DNA of 64,000 nucleotides from Eubacterium barkeri. GTDB taxonomy: Bacteria > Bacillota > Clostridia > Eubacteriales > Eubacteriaceae. The notes beneath the pieces are model-generated. The model was given only the letters and a program-made list of their open reading frames with translations, was not told the DNA's origin and searched no databases. Below, one piece after another: positions 1 through 8,266 of the stretch (positions are counted from its first letter, which is position 1; the number at the start of each line of letters is the position of its first letter). A program made the translations under genes and the position numbers. The stretch is taken from the NCBI RefSeq assembly GCF_900107125.1, contig NZ_FNOU01000011.1:22950-86949 (forward strand), given 5' to 3'.

Positions 1-964
1 GCTCCGGGTAAAGAATCGCGGTTAACCAGAGGAGCCCCAGATATCGGTTAACGGTTGGCGGATAACCCACCCAGCAATAGGGGCCTACCGGCGTTTCATA
101 ATACCGGCCGCTGCCGATGGCCGATAAATCCTGCCATTGGGGCAGGGTACCCACCTCACTATAAAGACTATCCTTTAAAAATAAAATGACATCCGGGTTC
201 CAACGGTGGATTTCCTCCACATCCACCGTTCCGCTGTTTCCAGTGACATCTGCTACATTGGTGGCAACCATGTCCAGAATTTGAGAATGGGAGCGCCCCT
301 TAACGGTAACTGTCGTGCCATCCGGACCAGAACACAGCAAAACCCTCGCTCGTTTATCCTGGGGGATGGCCGCTAGGATTCGGTTCACCTCTCCATTGGT
401 TTTTTCACAATAAACCGCCAATTCTTCGCCGCGGTCCGCCCTGCCAAGGAGCTGGCCCAGGGTCCGAAAAGCCATTGGTGCAGTCTCCAGCGTCGAATTG
501 ATATGGATGGTCGGAATACCCGACTGGGCCTGAATTTTATCCATGTCCGACGCCGCATCAGTCTTGGTATCCCCCAAATCGATGATGACCTCGGCTCCAC
601 TGCCGGCCACTTCTTCCAAATTCAGATTCCGCTGGCCATAGTATTGCCCCATTACAGGAAGACCGGCGTAATCAAAATCCATATAGTCTCTGGCATCCAC
701 CTCGATGCCAGCGTTAATCCCCACCAAAAGCTCCGGAGCTAAGGATAAAAGCATACATTGCCCCGTTGTCCCCAGAGTCGCTACCCTGGTGAGGGTTTTC
801 GGCAGGGTTACCCTTCGTCCCAAGTCATCGGTAAAGGACTGTGTCGCTCCGGATGTTCCCCCTGACCCGGGATTGATGCCACAGGCACACAGGGTGCATA
901 ATAGCAGGCTCACTAAAAGAATGGACAAACCCCTTTTAAAACCAGAAAATCTTCGATCTTTCAT
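1..964 (-). CDS. Substrate-binding lipoprotein of a FecB/BtuF-type ABC importer (3' end beyond window)
   Basis: The frame opens at ATG 964 behind AAAGGAGAG and runs off the left edge without a stop, so about 321 residues are visible. Residues 1-28 form a lipoprotein signal: a basic start, a hydrophobic run, then lipobox L-C-A-C with the acylated Cys near residue 28. The mature part begins with the DDLGRRVTLP block typical of class III (FecB/BtuF/MolA) binding proteins. It is the last visible gene of the long minus-strand operon, 15 bp after its ATPase. Family substrates include Fe-siderophores, haem, cobalamin and, for MolA, molybdate/tungstate. The molybdenum context favours an oxyanion, but the sequence alone does not decide. 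Confidence 0.85.
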   Translation of the reverse strand, partial: MKDRRFSGFKRGLSILLVSLLLCTLCACGINPGSGGTSGATQSFTDDLGRRVTLPKTLTRVATLGTTGQCMLLSLAPELLVGINAGIEVDARDYMDFDYAGLPVMGQYYGQRNLNLEEVAGSGAEVIIDLGDTKTDAASDMDKIQAQSGIPTIHINSTLETAPMAFRTLGQLLGRADRGEELAVYCEKTNGEVNRILAAIPQDKRARVLLCSGPDGTTVTVKGRSHSQILDMVATNVADVTGNSGTVDVEEIHRWNPDVILFLKDSLYSEVGTLPQWQDLSAIGSGRYYETPVGPYCWVGYPPTVNRYLGLLWLTAILYPE

Positions 965-979
965 TTTTTCCACTCTCCT

Positions 980-1771
980 TTATTGACTTTTTTCCATTAA
1001 AACCTGCGCTGGAATACACACCTGCACCCGGTCACCGTAAAGGCGTTCAATCTGAACATCAATCTGGTAAAGCCGTTTCAGCAGTGCCGCATCCATCACC
1101 GCATCCGGCGGTCCAAAAGCTTCAATGCGCCCCTGCTGAAGGGCCAAAACCACATCAGCAAAAAGAAAGGCCTGATCCGGGTTATGGGTGGATTGGATGA
1201 TGGTATAGCCCTCTGCTGCCAATTGCCGCAGGCGCCCCTGCACCATGATCTGATTGCCATAATCCAGATTTGCCGTGGGCTCATCCATCACCAGCACCTT
1301 CGCCCCCTGGACGATAGCCCGGGCGATGCAGACTAACTGCTGCTCACCGCCGCTGATTTTCATAAAGCTCCTGTCCTTTAAATGACTGATCTTCAAGTGC
1401 GCCATTACGTCATCAGCACGCTTCCTCTGAGCCGAACCAGGAGCTGCTACCAAATGAACCTGGGCAGCGGTCCCCATTAAAACCATATCGTAAGCACTGT
1501 AACTAAAGGCCGGTGCATTATTTTGGGGGATATAGGCCATTTGCCGAGCCCGCTCCTTTATAGACAGGGCACACACATCCCGTCCCGCCACTGTCACCTG
1601 ACCAGACTGCCCCCGACTTAGCCCAAGAATGCACCGAAACAGAGTGCTTTTACCCACGCCGTTAGGTCCCAGCACGCAGAGCAGCGTCCCCGATGCCACC
1701 GCAAAGGTTACATCCCGGAGGACTGTATGCTTACCATAAGCAAAGGTTAAATGGCTGACCTCAATGCTCAT
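980..1771 (-). CDS. FecE/BtuD-type ABC transporter ATPase
   Basis: This 263-residue ATPase powers the adjacent FecCD-type permease. Walker A GPNGVGKST lies near residue 36, the Q-loop is YIPQNN, the signature is ISGGEQQLVCIARA, Walker B is VLVMDEP and the switch His is in STHNPDQ. The start at 1771 has GGGAGGG upstream and overlaps the permease stop by four bases (ATGA), so the two are translationally coupled. Length and order (permease, ATPase, binding protein) are usual for iron-complex/cobalamin-type importers and for the MolBCA molybdate systems. Substrate is unproven. Confidence 0.9.
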   Translation of the reverse strand: MSIEVSHLTFAYGKHTVLRDVTFAVASGTLLCVLGPNGVGKSTLFRCILGLSRGQSGQVTVAGRDVCALSIKERARQMAYIPQNNAPAFSYSAYDMVLMGTAAQVHLVAAPGSAQRKRADDVMAHLKISHLKDRSFMKISGGEQQLVCIARAIVQGAKVLVMDEPTANLDYGNQIMVQGRLRQLAAEGYTIIQSTHNPDQAFLFADVVLALQQGRIEAFGPPDAVMDAALLKRLYQIDVQIERLYGDRVQVCIPAQVLMEKSQ

Positions 1772-2784
1772 TGCAGTCCCTCCCTTCGAAGTAGCAAATA
1801 AATAAAGAAGGGCACGCCGATCACCGCATTTAAAATGCCCAGAGGAAGCTCCGTGCTCAAAAGATTTCTTGAGATATCATCAACCACCAATAAAAAACAT
1901 CCTCCCAAAAGCATGGTCACTGGAATCAGACTACGGTAATCATTGCCCACCAGACGTCTGGAAAGGTGGGGGATCACTAAGCCGACCCACCCAATCATGC
2001 CGCTGACAGCCACACTGGCCGCGGTCATCAATGTTGAGCAAACAATGACGATAAAGCGGACCATCCGGACATCCACCCCCATGGTCAGGGCTTCCGTATC
2101 GCCAATGGACAGCACATTGATACGCCAACGGATGAGAAAGAGGGGAATCATCCCCAAAAGCATTGGAAAAGCAGCAAAGCGAACATCCGCCATGGTGGAT
2201 CCGTTAAGGCTCCCCATGAGCCAATAAGTAATGGCCGGCAGCTGGGTCTGGGTATCGGCAACCAGCTTGATGAAAGAAGTTCCCGCTGAAAATAACGAGC
2301 TAATCATAATTCCCGACAATACCAGCCCCAGGGTCTGATCGCCCTTAGCCATTCTGCTGATAATATAGACGACGAGAACCGTCACCATGCTGAAAAAAAA
2401 AGCACTTAGCATGATAAGAGCACCATTCCACCCATTAATAATGGCTAAGGATGCCCCAAAAGCGGCTCCTGCAGAAGCGCCCAAAATATCCGGAGCGGCC
2501 ATGGGATTTTGAAATATTCCCTGATAGGATGCCCCGGCTGTTGACAGGCAGGCGCCTACCATCACCGCCAGCAAAATCCGCGGCAAACGGCTGTACAACA
2601 CGATACTTTCCTGCTGCGCTGTCCAGAAGGGTGAGGCCCCCGTGAGGGGAGCACTTAAAATACCCAGGAGCTGCTCTGGCGTGATGGATAAGCGTCCCAG
2701 AAAAAATGATATGAACATCACAGCCAGTAAGGTGATGGATAGGCACAGGATACTGCGATGCGACTGCTTTAGTTTTGCTTTCAA
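1768..2784 (-). CDS. FecCD-type ABC transporter permease
   Basis: A polytopic membrane protein of the FecCD family with about ten hydrophobic segments. Recognisable blocks are GACLSTAGASYQGIFQNP and the C-terminal VVDDISRNL. I prefer the TTG at 2784 because AAAGGGGG lies six bases before it, giving 338 residues. An ATG at 2826 (352 residues) has no convincing ribosome site. It follows modC by about 85 bp and is coupled to its ATPase. Finding a FecCD-type importer directly behind modABC in one operon suggests a second molybdate/tungstate or related uptake route (inference). Confidence 0.88.
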   Translation of the reverse strand: MKAKLKQSHRSILCLSITLLAVMFISFFLGRLSITPEQLLGILSAPLTGASPFWTAQQESIVLYSRLPRILLAVMVGACLSTAGASYQGIFQNPMAAPDILGASAGAAFGASLAIINGWNGALIMLSAFFFSMVTVLVVYIISRMAKGDQTLGLVLSGIMISSLFSAGTSFIKLVADTQTQLPAITYWLMGSLNGSTMADVRFAAFPMLLGMIPLFLIRWRINVLSIGDTEALTMGVDVRMVRFIVIVCSTLMTAASVAVSGMIGWVGLVIPHLSRRLVGNDYRSLIPVTMLLGGCFLLVVDDISRNLLSTELPLGILNAVIGVPFFIYLLLRREGLQ

Positions 2785-2868
2785 ACAAATCCCCCTTTGC
2801 GCTTTCAGTGCTATCCGGGATAGCATGTTCCGCTTTCTACAATGGTTGTTCTAACAACTTTTCAAAGG

Positions 2869-3912
2869 CTATTCCAACCAAAGTAAACGCTCCGGGTCCA
2901 AGCCCAGGATCACTGGCTGGCCAATGCTCAACCTGGACATTTTGCTTTTTTCCACCGCCACCACCAGACGTCCCTTTTGGGCCCCGGCCACTTCAACACG
3001 AACCACGGCGTTGCCCTCAAAGGGTAATTCCAACAGGCATTCAATCTTCCCTTTTATGAGAATGGGCGCTGATGATTCCGTTCTGCAAAGTATTTCGATA
3101 TCATGGGCACGGATACCCAGATGTGCTCGTCCGTCAATCTGGGGAATCAGGGAAACCCCCCATTCCGGGCAGTCAACCTGTCCCCCCGGGACAGGTTCCA
3201 CTGTCGCAATATTTTTACATCCGGTGATGTTGGCCCCAGACACAGTAATAGGGTCATGGAAGACGGCTTCCTTAGTCCCTACCCGTTCCATTTTTCCCTG
3301 GCTGATGATCCCCATCCGGGAGCATAGGCTATAGACCTCGTCCCGGTTGTGGGAAACAAAGAGCATGGGGGTGTGATATTTTTCAAAGACCTCCAACACC
3401 TGAAGCTCCAGGGTCATTTTCAGATTATGGTCCAGGGCAGAAAAGGGCTCATCCAGCAAAATCAGCTCTGGCTTAGCCGCCAGCATCCGGGCCAGGGCCA
3501 CCCGCTGCTGCTGGCCGCCGGAAAGCATCCGGGGATATTTCGACTCCAGGCCGTCCAGGGAAAAATCCCGGATGAAGTCCGCCACCACCGCCTCCTGTTC
3601 ACCCTTGGGTACCGCCACTCCAATGTTAGCGGCCACGGTCATATTGGGAAAGAGGGCATACTGCTGGAAAAGGTAGCCCACCCGACGCTCCCGGGGGGGC
3701 AGATCAATTCCTTTCCCGGAATCGTAGAGGACCCGGTCATTTAAGCAGATCCGCCCCGAATCCGGCTTCTCAATTCCTGCAATACATTTTAGGGTCAGGC
3801 TCTTGCCGCAGCCGCTTTCCCCCAATACCGCAAAGATTTCCTCCCCGGTTTCAAAGGCAACCTCCAGGGTAAAATCTCCGAAGGCTTTGACAATATTCAC
3901 AGATAGACCCAT
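2869..3912 (-). CDS. modC: Molybdate ABC transporter ATP-binding protein ModC
   Basis: A 347-residue cytoplasmic ATPase that energises ModB. Walker A GESGCGKS is near residue 32, followed by LSGGQQQRVALAR, LILLDEP and the switch His in VSHNRDEV. After about residue 225 comes a mop/TOBE-like domain (IRAHDIEIL, then an EGNAVVRVEV stretch) that in ModC proteins binds oxyanion and regulates transport. The ATG directly abuts the modB stop (TAA-ATG), so translation is coupled. The full length and the neighbours modA and modB support ModC rather than a sulfate-type CysA. Confidence 0.93.
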   Translation of the reverse strand: MGLSVNIVKAFGDFTLEVAFETGEEIFAVLGESGCGKSLTLKCIAGIEKPDSGRICLNDRVLYDSGKGIDLPPRERRVGYLFQQYALFPNMTVAANIGVAVPKGEQEAVVADFIRDFSLDGLESKYPRMLSGGQQQRVALARMLAAKPELILLDEPFSALDHNLKMTLELQVLEVFEKYHTPMLFVSHNRDEVYSLCSRMGIISQGKMERVGTKEAVFHDPITVSGANITGCKNIATVEPVPGGQVDCPEWGVSLIPQIDGRAHLGIRAHDIEILCRTESSAPILIKGKIECLLELPFEGNAVVRVEVAGAQKGRLVVAVEKSKMSRLSIGQPVILGLDPERLLWLE

Positions 3913-4584
3913 TTAGCTCCTCCTTCCATCCAGCCGACGCTGTCTGCCATTGACCCAATTCATTCCCAGGATAGAAATCACGGAGATGGTCACAATAACG
4001 GCCACCCATTTGTAAGCTAAAGTCCGATTGCCGTTTTGTACGGCCGAGTACACCGCCACCGCCACGGTCTGGGTCTTCCCGGGAATGTTTCCCGCCAGCA
4101 TGATGGTGGCCCCGAATTCTCCCAATGCCCGGGCAAAAGCCAGGATGGTCCCTCCGACGATCCCTGGCAAACAACTTGGAAAAACGATTTGCCAAAAGAT
4201 CCGAATATCCGATAGTCCCAGGGTCTGCCCCGCATAAATGAGGGTTTCATCCATTTGCTCAAAGGCCCCCCGGGCGGTGCGGTACATCAGCGGAAAAGCC
4301 ACCACCGTGGATGCCACCACCGTCCCCAACCAGGTAAAGACCACCTGGATACCAACCTGGGATAGCCAGACCCCCACACCACTGTTTTTCCCAAAGAGGA
4401 CCAACAGAAAAAAACCCACTACAGTGGGTGGGAGCACCAGGGGCAGGGTAAAGAGGGCGTCAAACAACCCCGATCCCCGCTTCAGGCCAACCACCTTCCA
4501 GGCGGCCAGGGTCCCCAGTAAAAAGGTAAGCCCCGTGGCGATAAAGGCGGTTTTTAATGATAAGAATAAGGGTGACCAATCCAT
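3913..4584 (-). CDS. modB: Molybdate ABC transporter permease ModB
   Basis: A 223-residue inner-membrane permease with about five hydrophobic spans. The cytoplasmic EAA loop is clear (GQTLGLSDIRIFWQIVFP), followed by RALGEFGATIMLAGN, the most conserved ModB/CysT stretch. The start at ATG 4584 has AAAGGAG seven bases upstream; an upstream in-frame ATG at 4647 would reach into the palindromic element and is rejected. It is separated from modA by that 285-bp element, unusual for a modABC operon, and abuts modC. Confidence 0.93.
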   Translation of the reverse strand: MDWSPLFLSLKTAFIATGLTFLLGTLAAWKVVGLKRGSGLFDALFTLPLVLPPTVVGFFLLVLFGKNSGVGVWLSQVGIQVVFTWLGTVVASTVVAFPLMYRTARGAFEQMDETLIYAGQTLGLSDIRIFWQIVFPSCLPGIVGGTILAFARALGEFGATIMLAGNIPGKTQTVAVAVYSAVQNGNRTLAYKWVAVIVTISVISILGMNWVNGRQRRLDGRRS

Positions 4585-4612
4585 AAATGCTCCTTTCAGA
4601 ATATACAAAACA

Positions 4613-4897
4613 GGGCTGTGTGCACACAGCCCCCAGAGCGTAGACAAAGTGCCTTAGCGCGGTCAGGGAACGGATAAAAAAGATTCACCCCGGACCCCAG
4701 GCGCTGACGAATGAAGGGAAAGCCCTCATCCGTCAGGGCGCAAAACCTACGGTTTTGATTGGGTTGTAGGCAGGTTTGCTTCCTTAATGTGATAAAAATC
4801 GAAAACGCCAGCCCGCAGGGGCGCCGGGGTTCTCGTATTTTTATCAGCTCCCCTCCCTGGGTTTGTCGACAAGCTGAGGGCTGTGTGCACACAGCCC
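4613..4897. repeat. 285-bp palindrome-bounded element between modA and modB
   Basis: Both ends carry the same perfect 20-base palindrome, GGGCTGTGTGCACACAGCCC (4613-4632 and 4878-4897). Just inside are imperfect inverted arms: TTTGTCTACGCTCTGG read leftward at the left end against TTTGTCGACAAGCTGA at the right. Deeper inside, GGATAAAAAAG...CACCCCGG is mirrored by CCGGGG...TTTTTATCAGC. The centre holds two clean hairpins, one with CTGACG/CGTCAG ends and one CAAAACC-TAC-GGTTTTG. It has no plausible gene. It looks like a REP/MITE-type element, or a folded intercistronic RNA that could change modA:modBC expression. Confidence 0.75.
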
Positions 4898-4911
4898 CGG
4901 CTCACCAGAAC

Positions 4912-5703
4912 CTATTTTTCCTGGTAGATGGTAAAACCGTACTTGGTCAAAATATCCTGAGCTTCTTTAGTTTGCAGGAACTCCGTAAAGGCCTTGGCTG
5001 CATCCTTTTGGGTGGAAGCCTTCACAATTCCCATGGGATAGATCACCGGGTCGCAGCTGCCTGCTGGTGCTTCAGTAATGACCGTTACATTATCTTCAAT
5101 GGCGGCATCCGTGGCGTAAACCACACCGCATTCTGCATTGCCCGTAGCTACCCAATCTAAGACCTGACGAACGTTGGTGGCCAGATTCGCTTTAGCTTTG
5201 ACAACATCCCAAATCCCCAAATTTGTAAAGATAGTTTCTGTATACTGCCCCACCGGCACATCCTCATTCCCAATGGCAATCATTTTCACCTTATCGGTTC
5301 CAACATCCTCAAAGGATTGAATGTCCAGGGTGGAATCTTTCCCCTTAATGAGGACAACTTTGTTCTCCAGAAGCTTGGCAATGGAATCGGAATCCATCAA
5401 GCCCGCATCATTTAAGGTATTCATCTGCTTCATGGCTGCAGATACAAAAACATCGGCATTGGCGCCTTCCTTGATCTGTTTGGCCAGGGTTCCCGAGGAA
5501 TCAAAGCTGAAGTTCACCTTGACATCCGGATATTGTTCTTTAAATTTCGTTGCAATTTCAGTAAAAGCATCCGTTAAACTGGCCGCTGCCATAACGGTAA
5601 TTTCACCCGTCTGATCACTGGTCTTTGCCTTGGAACCACAACCTGCCAACACACACACCATGGCCAGGATGGCCACCATCGCTAATACGATTCTCTTTTT
5701 CAT
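4912..5703 (-). CDS. modA: Molybdate-binding lipoprotein ModA
   Basis: The 263-residue extracytoplasmic binding protein of the modABC importer. The signal peptide ends in lipobox L-A-G-C near residue 22. The mature chain starts with ITVMAAASLTDAF, the ModA oxyanion block, and contains DVFVSAAMKQM, GNEDVPVGQYTE and GNAECGVVYATDA, all typical of ModA. The start has GGAG nine bases upstream. It lies between the MOSC gene and the palindromic element in the same orientation. Molybdate versus tungstate preference cannot be read directly. Confidence 0.95.
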   Translation of the reverse strand: MKKRIVLAMVAILAMVCVLAGCGSKAKTSDQTGEITVMAAASLTDAFTEIATKFKEQYPDVKVNFSFDSSGTLAKQIKEGANADVFVSAAMKQMNTLNDAGLMDSDSIAKLLENKVVLIKGKDSTLDIQSFEDVGTDKVKMIAIGNEDVPVGQYTETIFTNLGIWDVVKAKANLATNVRQVLDWVATGNAECGVVYATDAAIEDNVTVITEAPAGSCDPVIYPMGIVKASTQKDAAKAFTEFLQTKEAQDILTKYGFTIYQEK

Positions 5704-5761
5704 TGTTTTTCTCCATTCATTTCAGTTGCATCACTTCGATCCCAAAATCCTCCAACACCCC

Positions 5762-6205
5762 TTACTTTACCACCGCCTCTATCCGCTCGATGGGATCCCC
5801 CACGGCAATTTCCCCACCGTGGATGACCTTGGCGAAAACCCCCTGGGTGGGCATAATGCAGGTTCCCATTTTTTTATGGATTGCACAATGGTTATGGCAT
5901 TCCTTGCCGATCTGGGTCATCTCCAGAATCACCTCACCACACATAAAACGGGTCCCCACGGGAAGGGTACTGAAATCAAAGCCCTCTACCACCAGGTTTT
6001 CCCCAAAGGCACCATCCACCACATCGGCCCCCTGGGCATTAAAGGCAGCAATCCGCTCGTAGGACAGCAGACTGACCTGGCGATGCCAATTACCGGCATG
6101 GGCATCCCCTTCGATGCCATGATCCACCCGAAAGGTCCCCTTTCCCTGATTTTTCTTTTGAATCCCCTTACGCTCACTGGTACAAACCGCTCGTACAACT
6201 CCCAT
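5762..6205 (-). CDS. MOSC-domain protein
   Basis: A small MOSC (Moco sulfurase C-terminal) protein of about 147 residues. Visible family features are GIEGDAHAG, FGENLVVEG, the RFMCGEVILEMTQIGKECH segment with its conserved Cys, and AIHKKMGTC...GVFAKVIHGG. I take the ATG at 6205 because AGGAGG is six bases upstream; an ATG two codons earlier overlaps the moaA stop. Stand-alone MOSC proteins are thought to handle sulfur or the pterin cofactor. Its place between moaA and modA supports a Mo-cofactor role. A second MOSC gene heads the tup operon. Confidence 0.88.
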   Translation of the reverse strand: MGVVRAVCTSERKGIQKKNQGKGTFRVDHGIEGDAHAGNWHRQVSLLSYERIAAFNAQGADVVDGAFGENLVVEGFDFSTLPVGTRFMCGEVILEMTQIGKECHNHCAIHKKMGTCIMPTQGVFAKVIHGGEIAVGDPIERIEAVVK

Positions 6206-6207
6206 GA

Positions 6208-7179
6208 TCATCCTCCTATTCCCACCATCCGGCGGGTTTCTTCATCCTCCTGTCCCTGGATTTCAAATCCATGGCGCAGGGGTTTGTTTAAAATAGCCGT
6301 TGCTAAGGCCTGGGTAAGGGCCCCATCGTCCCCACCGTCACGCAGCAGCTTCCGCAAATCCACATGCCCTGCCCGATTGAGGCAAAGCTTCAAAATCCCA
6401 TCCGAGGTTACCCGCACCCGGTTGCAGGTCTGGCAAAATTCATGACTGACCGCACTGATAATGCCAATTCGCCCTAAATAGCCCGGAATTTTAAAGTACT
6501 GGGCGGGGCCATTCCCCAGTGGCTCTGACACGGCCGTCAAATTAGGATGCTTTTCCTTGAGCATGGCCATGACCGTATCCCCGGTACAGCCACTATAATC
6601 CCTGCCCATTCCGATGGGCATCATCTCAATATACCGCACGTGTACCGGCCAAAACCGGGCCAAATCGGCAATCCCCAGCCAGTCCTTCCGGTTCTGGGGC
6701 ATCAGTACGGTATTGGTTTTTACCCGGATGCCCGCATCCACTGCTTTTTCCAGGGATTGCAGGACCCGGTCTAGGCCATCCCGTTTGGTAATCTCCCGGA
6801 ACCGCTCCCGATCCAGGGTATCCAGGCTGATATTAATGCCATCGATCCCCAGCGCTTTCAGAGCTTCCACATACTGGCCCAGGACATATCCATTGGTGGT
6901 CAGGGTGACCTGCTCCACCCCAGGAAGGGCCTTCATCCGGGCCAAAAGGTCCACCGCCCCTTTACGCACCAGGGGCTCTCCTCCGGTTACTTTAAACCGG
7001 GTAATCCCCAGGTCCACCGCACTGCGGCAGATCCGAAGAATCTCATCAAAGGTAAGTATCTCATCGTGGGTGATGGGGGCCACCCCATCCTCCGGCATAC
7101 AATACACACATCGAAAATCGCAGCGATCTGTAATGGACAGGCGCATATAGTCGATGTGACGTCCGTACTGATCCTTCAT
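6208..7179 (-). CDS. moaA: GTP 3',8-cyclase MoaA
   Basis: A radical SAM enzyme that, with MoaC, turns GTP into cyclic pyranopterin monophosphate, the first step of molybdopterin synthesis. N-terminal cluster CDFRCVYCMPEDG, SAM-binding TGGEPLVRKG, C-terminal cluster CQTCNRVRVTSDG with a further Cys in LKLC, and the C-terminal GG tail (MVGIGG) are all present. The start at 7179 gives 323 residues, usual for MoaA; a longer frame to 7293 adds sequence that is only antisense to the upstream gene. It is followed by the MOSC gene with a near-overlap. Confidence 0.95.
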   Translation of the reverse strand: MKDQYGRHIDYMRLSITDRCDFRCVYCMPEDGVAPITHDEILTFDEILRICRSAVDLGITRFKVTGGEPLVRKGAVDLLARMKALPGVEQVTLTTNGYVLGQYVEALKALGIDGINISLDTLDRERFREITKRDGLDRVLQSLEKAVDAGIRVKTNTVLMPQNRKDWLGIADLARFWPVHVRYIEMMPIGMGRDYSGCTGDTVMAMLKEKHPNLTAVSEPLGNGPAQYFKIPGYLGRIGIISAVSHEFCQTCNRVRVTSDGILKLCLNRAGHVDLRKLLRDGGDDGALTQALATAILNKPLRHGFEIQGQEDEETRRMVGIGG

Positions 7180-7192
7180 CGCATCACCAATC

Positions 7193-8212
7193 CTAATGGC
7201 CAAAGCCGCAATTGGGGAAGGTACATACATCGCAGAGAAGACACAGCCCGCCTTCGCCAAGGCGGATGAAATCCTCAGCCACAAGAACGTCATCTGCTAA
7301 AATCCGGGGCAGCACCAAATCAAAAATGGTGCGTCTGGCGTACATCACACAGCCCGGCAGACCCATGATGGGCACCCCGGCTTCGGTATAAGCCAGCATG
7401 AACATGGCCCCCGGCAGCACTGGCGCCCCATAGGTAATAATATCCGCTCCGGTATTTTTAATGGCCAAGGGGGTCCGATCGTCGGGGTCCACACTCATGC
7501 CCCCGGTACAAATAATCATTTCACAGCCCCTTTTGAGCATTCCCTGGATGGCCTCGGTAATGGTATGGGGATCGTCCCCGCTTAAAACATGCTCATCCAT
7601 GGACAGCCCATACTCTAAGAGCTTCTCCACAATGACCGGGGTAAAGGAATCCTCAATGCGTCCCTTGGAAACCTCGCTGCCCGTGGTAATAACCCCAACC
7701 TTCTTCTTTTGAAAGGGAACAACCTGAAAAATAGGGGATTCCCCCGCCACCCGCTGGGCCGCTTCCATTTTATCCCGGGCAATGACCAAAGGAATGATCC
7801 GGGTCCCGGCAATTTTATCCCCAGCCCGGACCGGGAAATCCCCGTGCCGGCTGGCAATCATCATCTCACCCAGCCCATTGACTGCAACCAGGGCCTCCCG
7901 ATTGATCTTAAGGAGCCCATCCCGATCTGCAATCAATTCGATTTTCCCCTCCTTCACCTCCGTGGGGTGCATTCCTTCCCCCTGGCAAATTCTGCGCAGA
8001 ACCTCCGCCCCATCGTTTTCGTGGAGCATGGTTTCATCCGCTTCCCAAACGTAGAGGTTTTCCTTCCCCACAGAAAGCAGCACAGGGATATCCTCTTTTG
8101 TCACCACGTGACCCTTGCGAAACACCGCATCCTTGGTCACACCCTTAATGATCTGGGTGATATCGTGGCAGAGCACGTGCCCCACCGCATCCTCAGTTCG
8201 AATACTCTTCAT
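7193..8212 (-). CDS. MoeA-like molybdopterin-binding protein with Cys-rich tail
   Basis: A 339-residue protein with a molybdopterin-binding (MoCF) fold: VGVITTGSEVSKGRIED, then TGGMSVDPDDRTP and GLPGCVMYARRTIFD. The N-terminal 150 residues do not resemble the first domains of classical MoeA. The last 20 residues carry a closely spaced motif, C-x2-C-x2-C-x4-C followed by GFGH, which looks metal-binding. The start has GAGGAG upstream. Proteins of this kind occur in molybdenum hydroxylase maturation clusters; its xdhC neighbour fits that. Two true MoeA genes lie at 37595-40746, so this one probably has a different job. Confidence 0.8.
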   Translation of the reverse strand: MKSIRTEDAVGHVLCHDITQIIKGVTKDAVFRKGHVVTKEDIPVLLSVGKENLYVWEADETMLHENDGAEVLRRICQGEGMHPTEVKEGKIELIADRDGLLKINREALVAVNGLGEMMIASRHGDFPVRAGDKIAGTRIIPLVIARDKMEAAQRVAGESPIFQVVPFQKKKVGVITTGSEVSKGRIEDSFTPVIVEKLLEYGLSMDEHVLSGDDPHTITEAIQGMLKRGCEMIICTGGMSVDPDDRTPLAIKNTGADIITYGAPVLPGAMFMLAYTEAGVPIMGLPGCVMYARRTIFDLVLPRILADDVLVAEDFIRLGEGGLCLLCDVCTFPNCGFGH

Positions 8213-8266
8213 CTTTCACTCCTCTATCTACAATTCTTTAATGCTAATATCCAATCGAAGGATGCC

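Noticed and set aside
4596..4892. 98-residue minus-strand open frame across the palindromic element
   Set aside because: It lies wholly within the inverted-repeat element, has no ribosome site, and shows no family features; typical of spurious frames in repeats.
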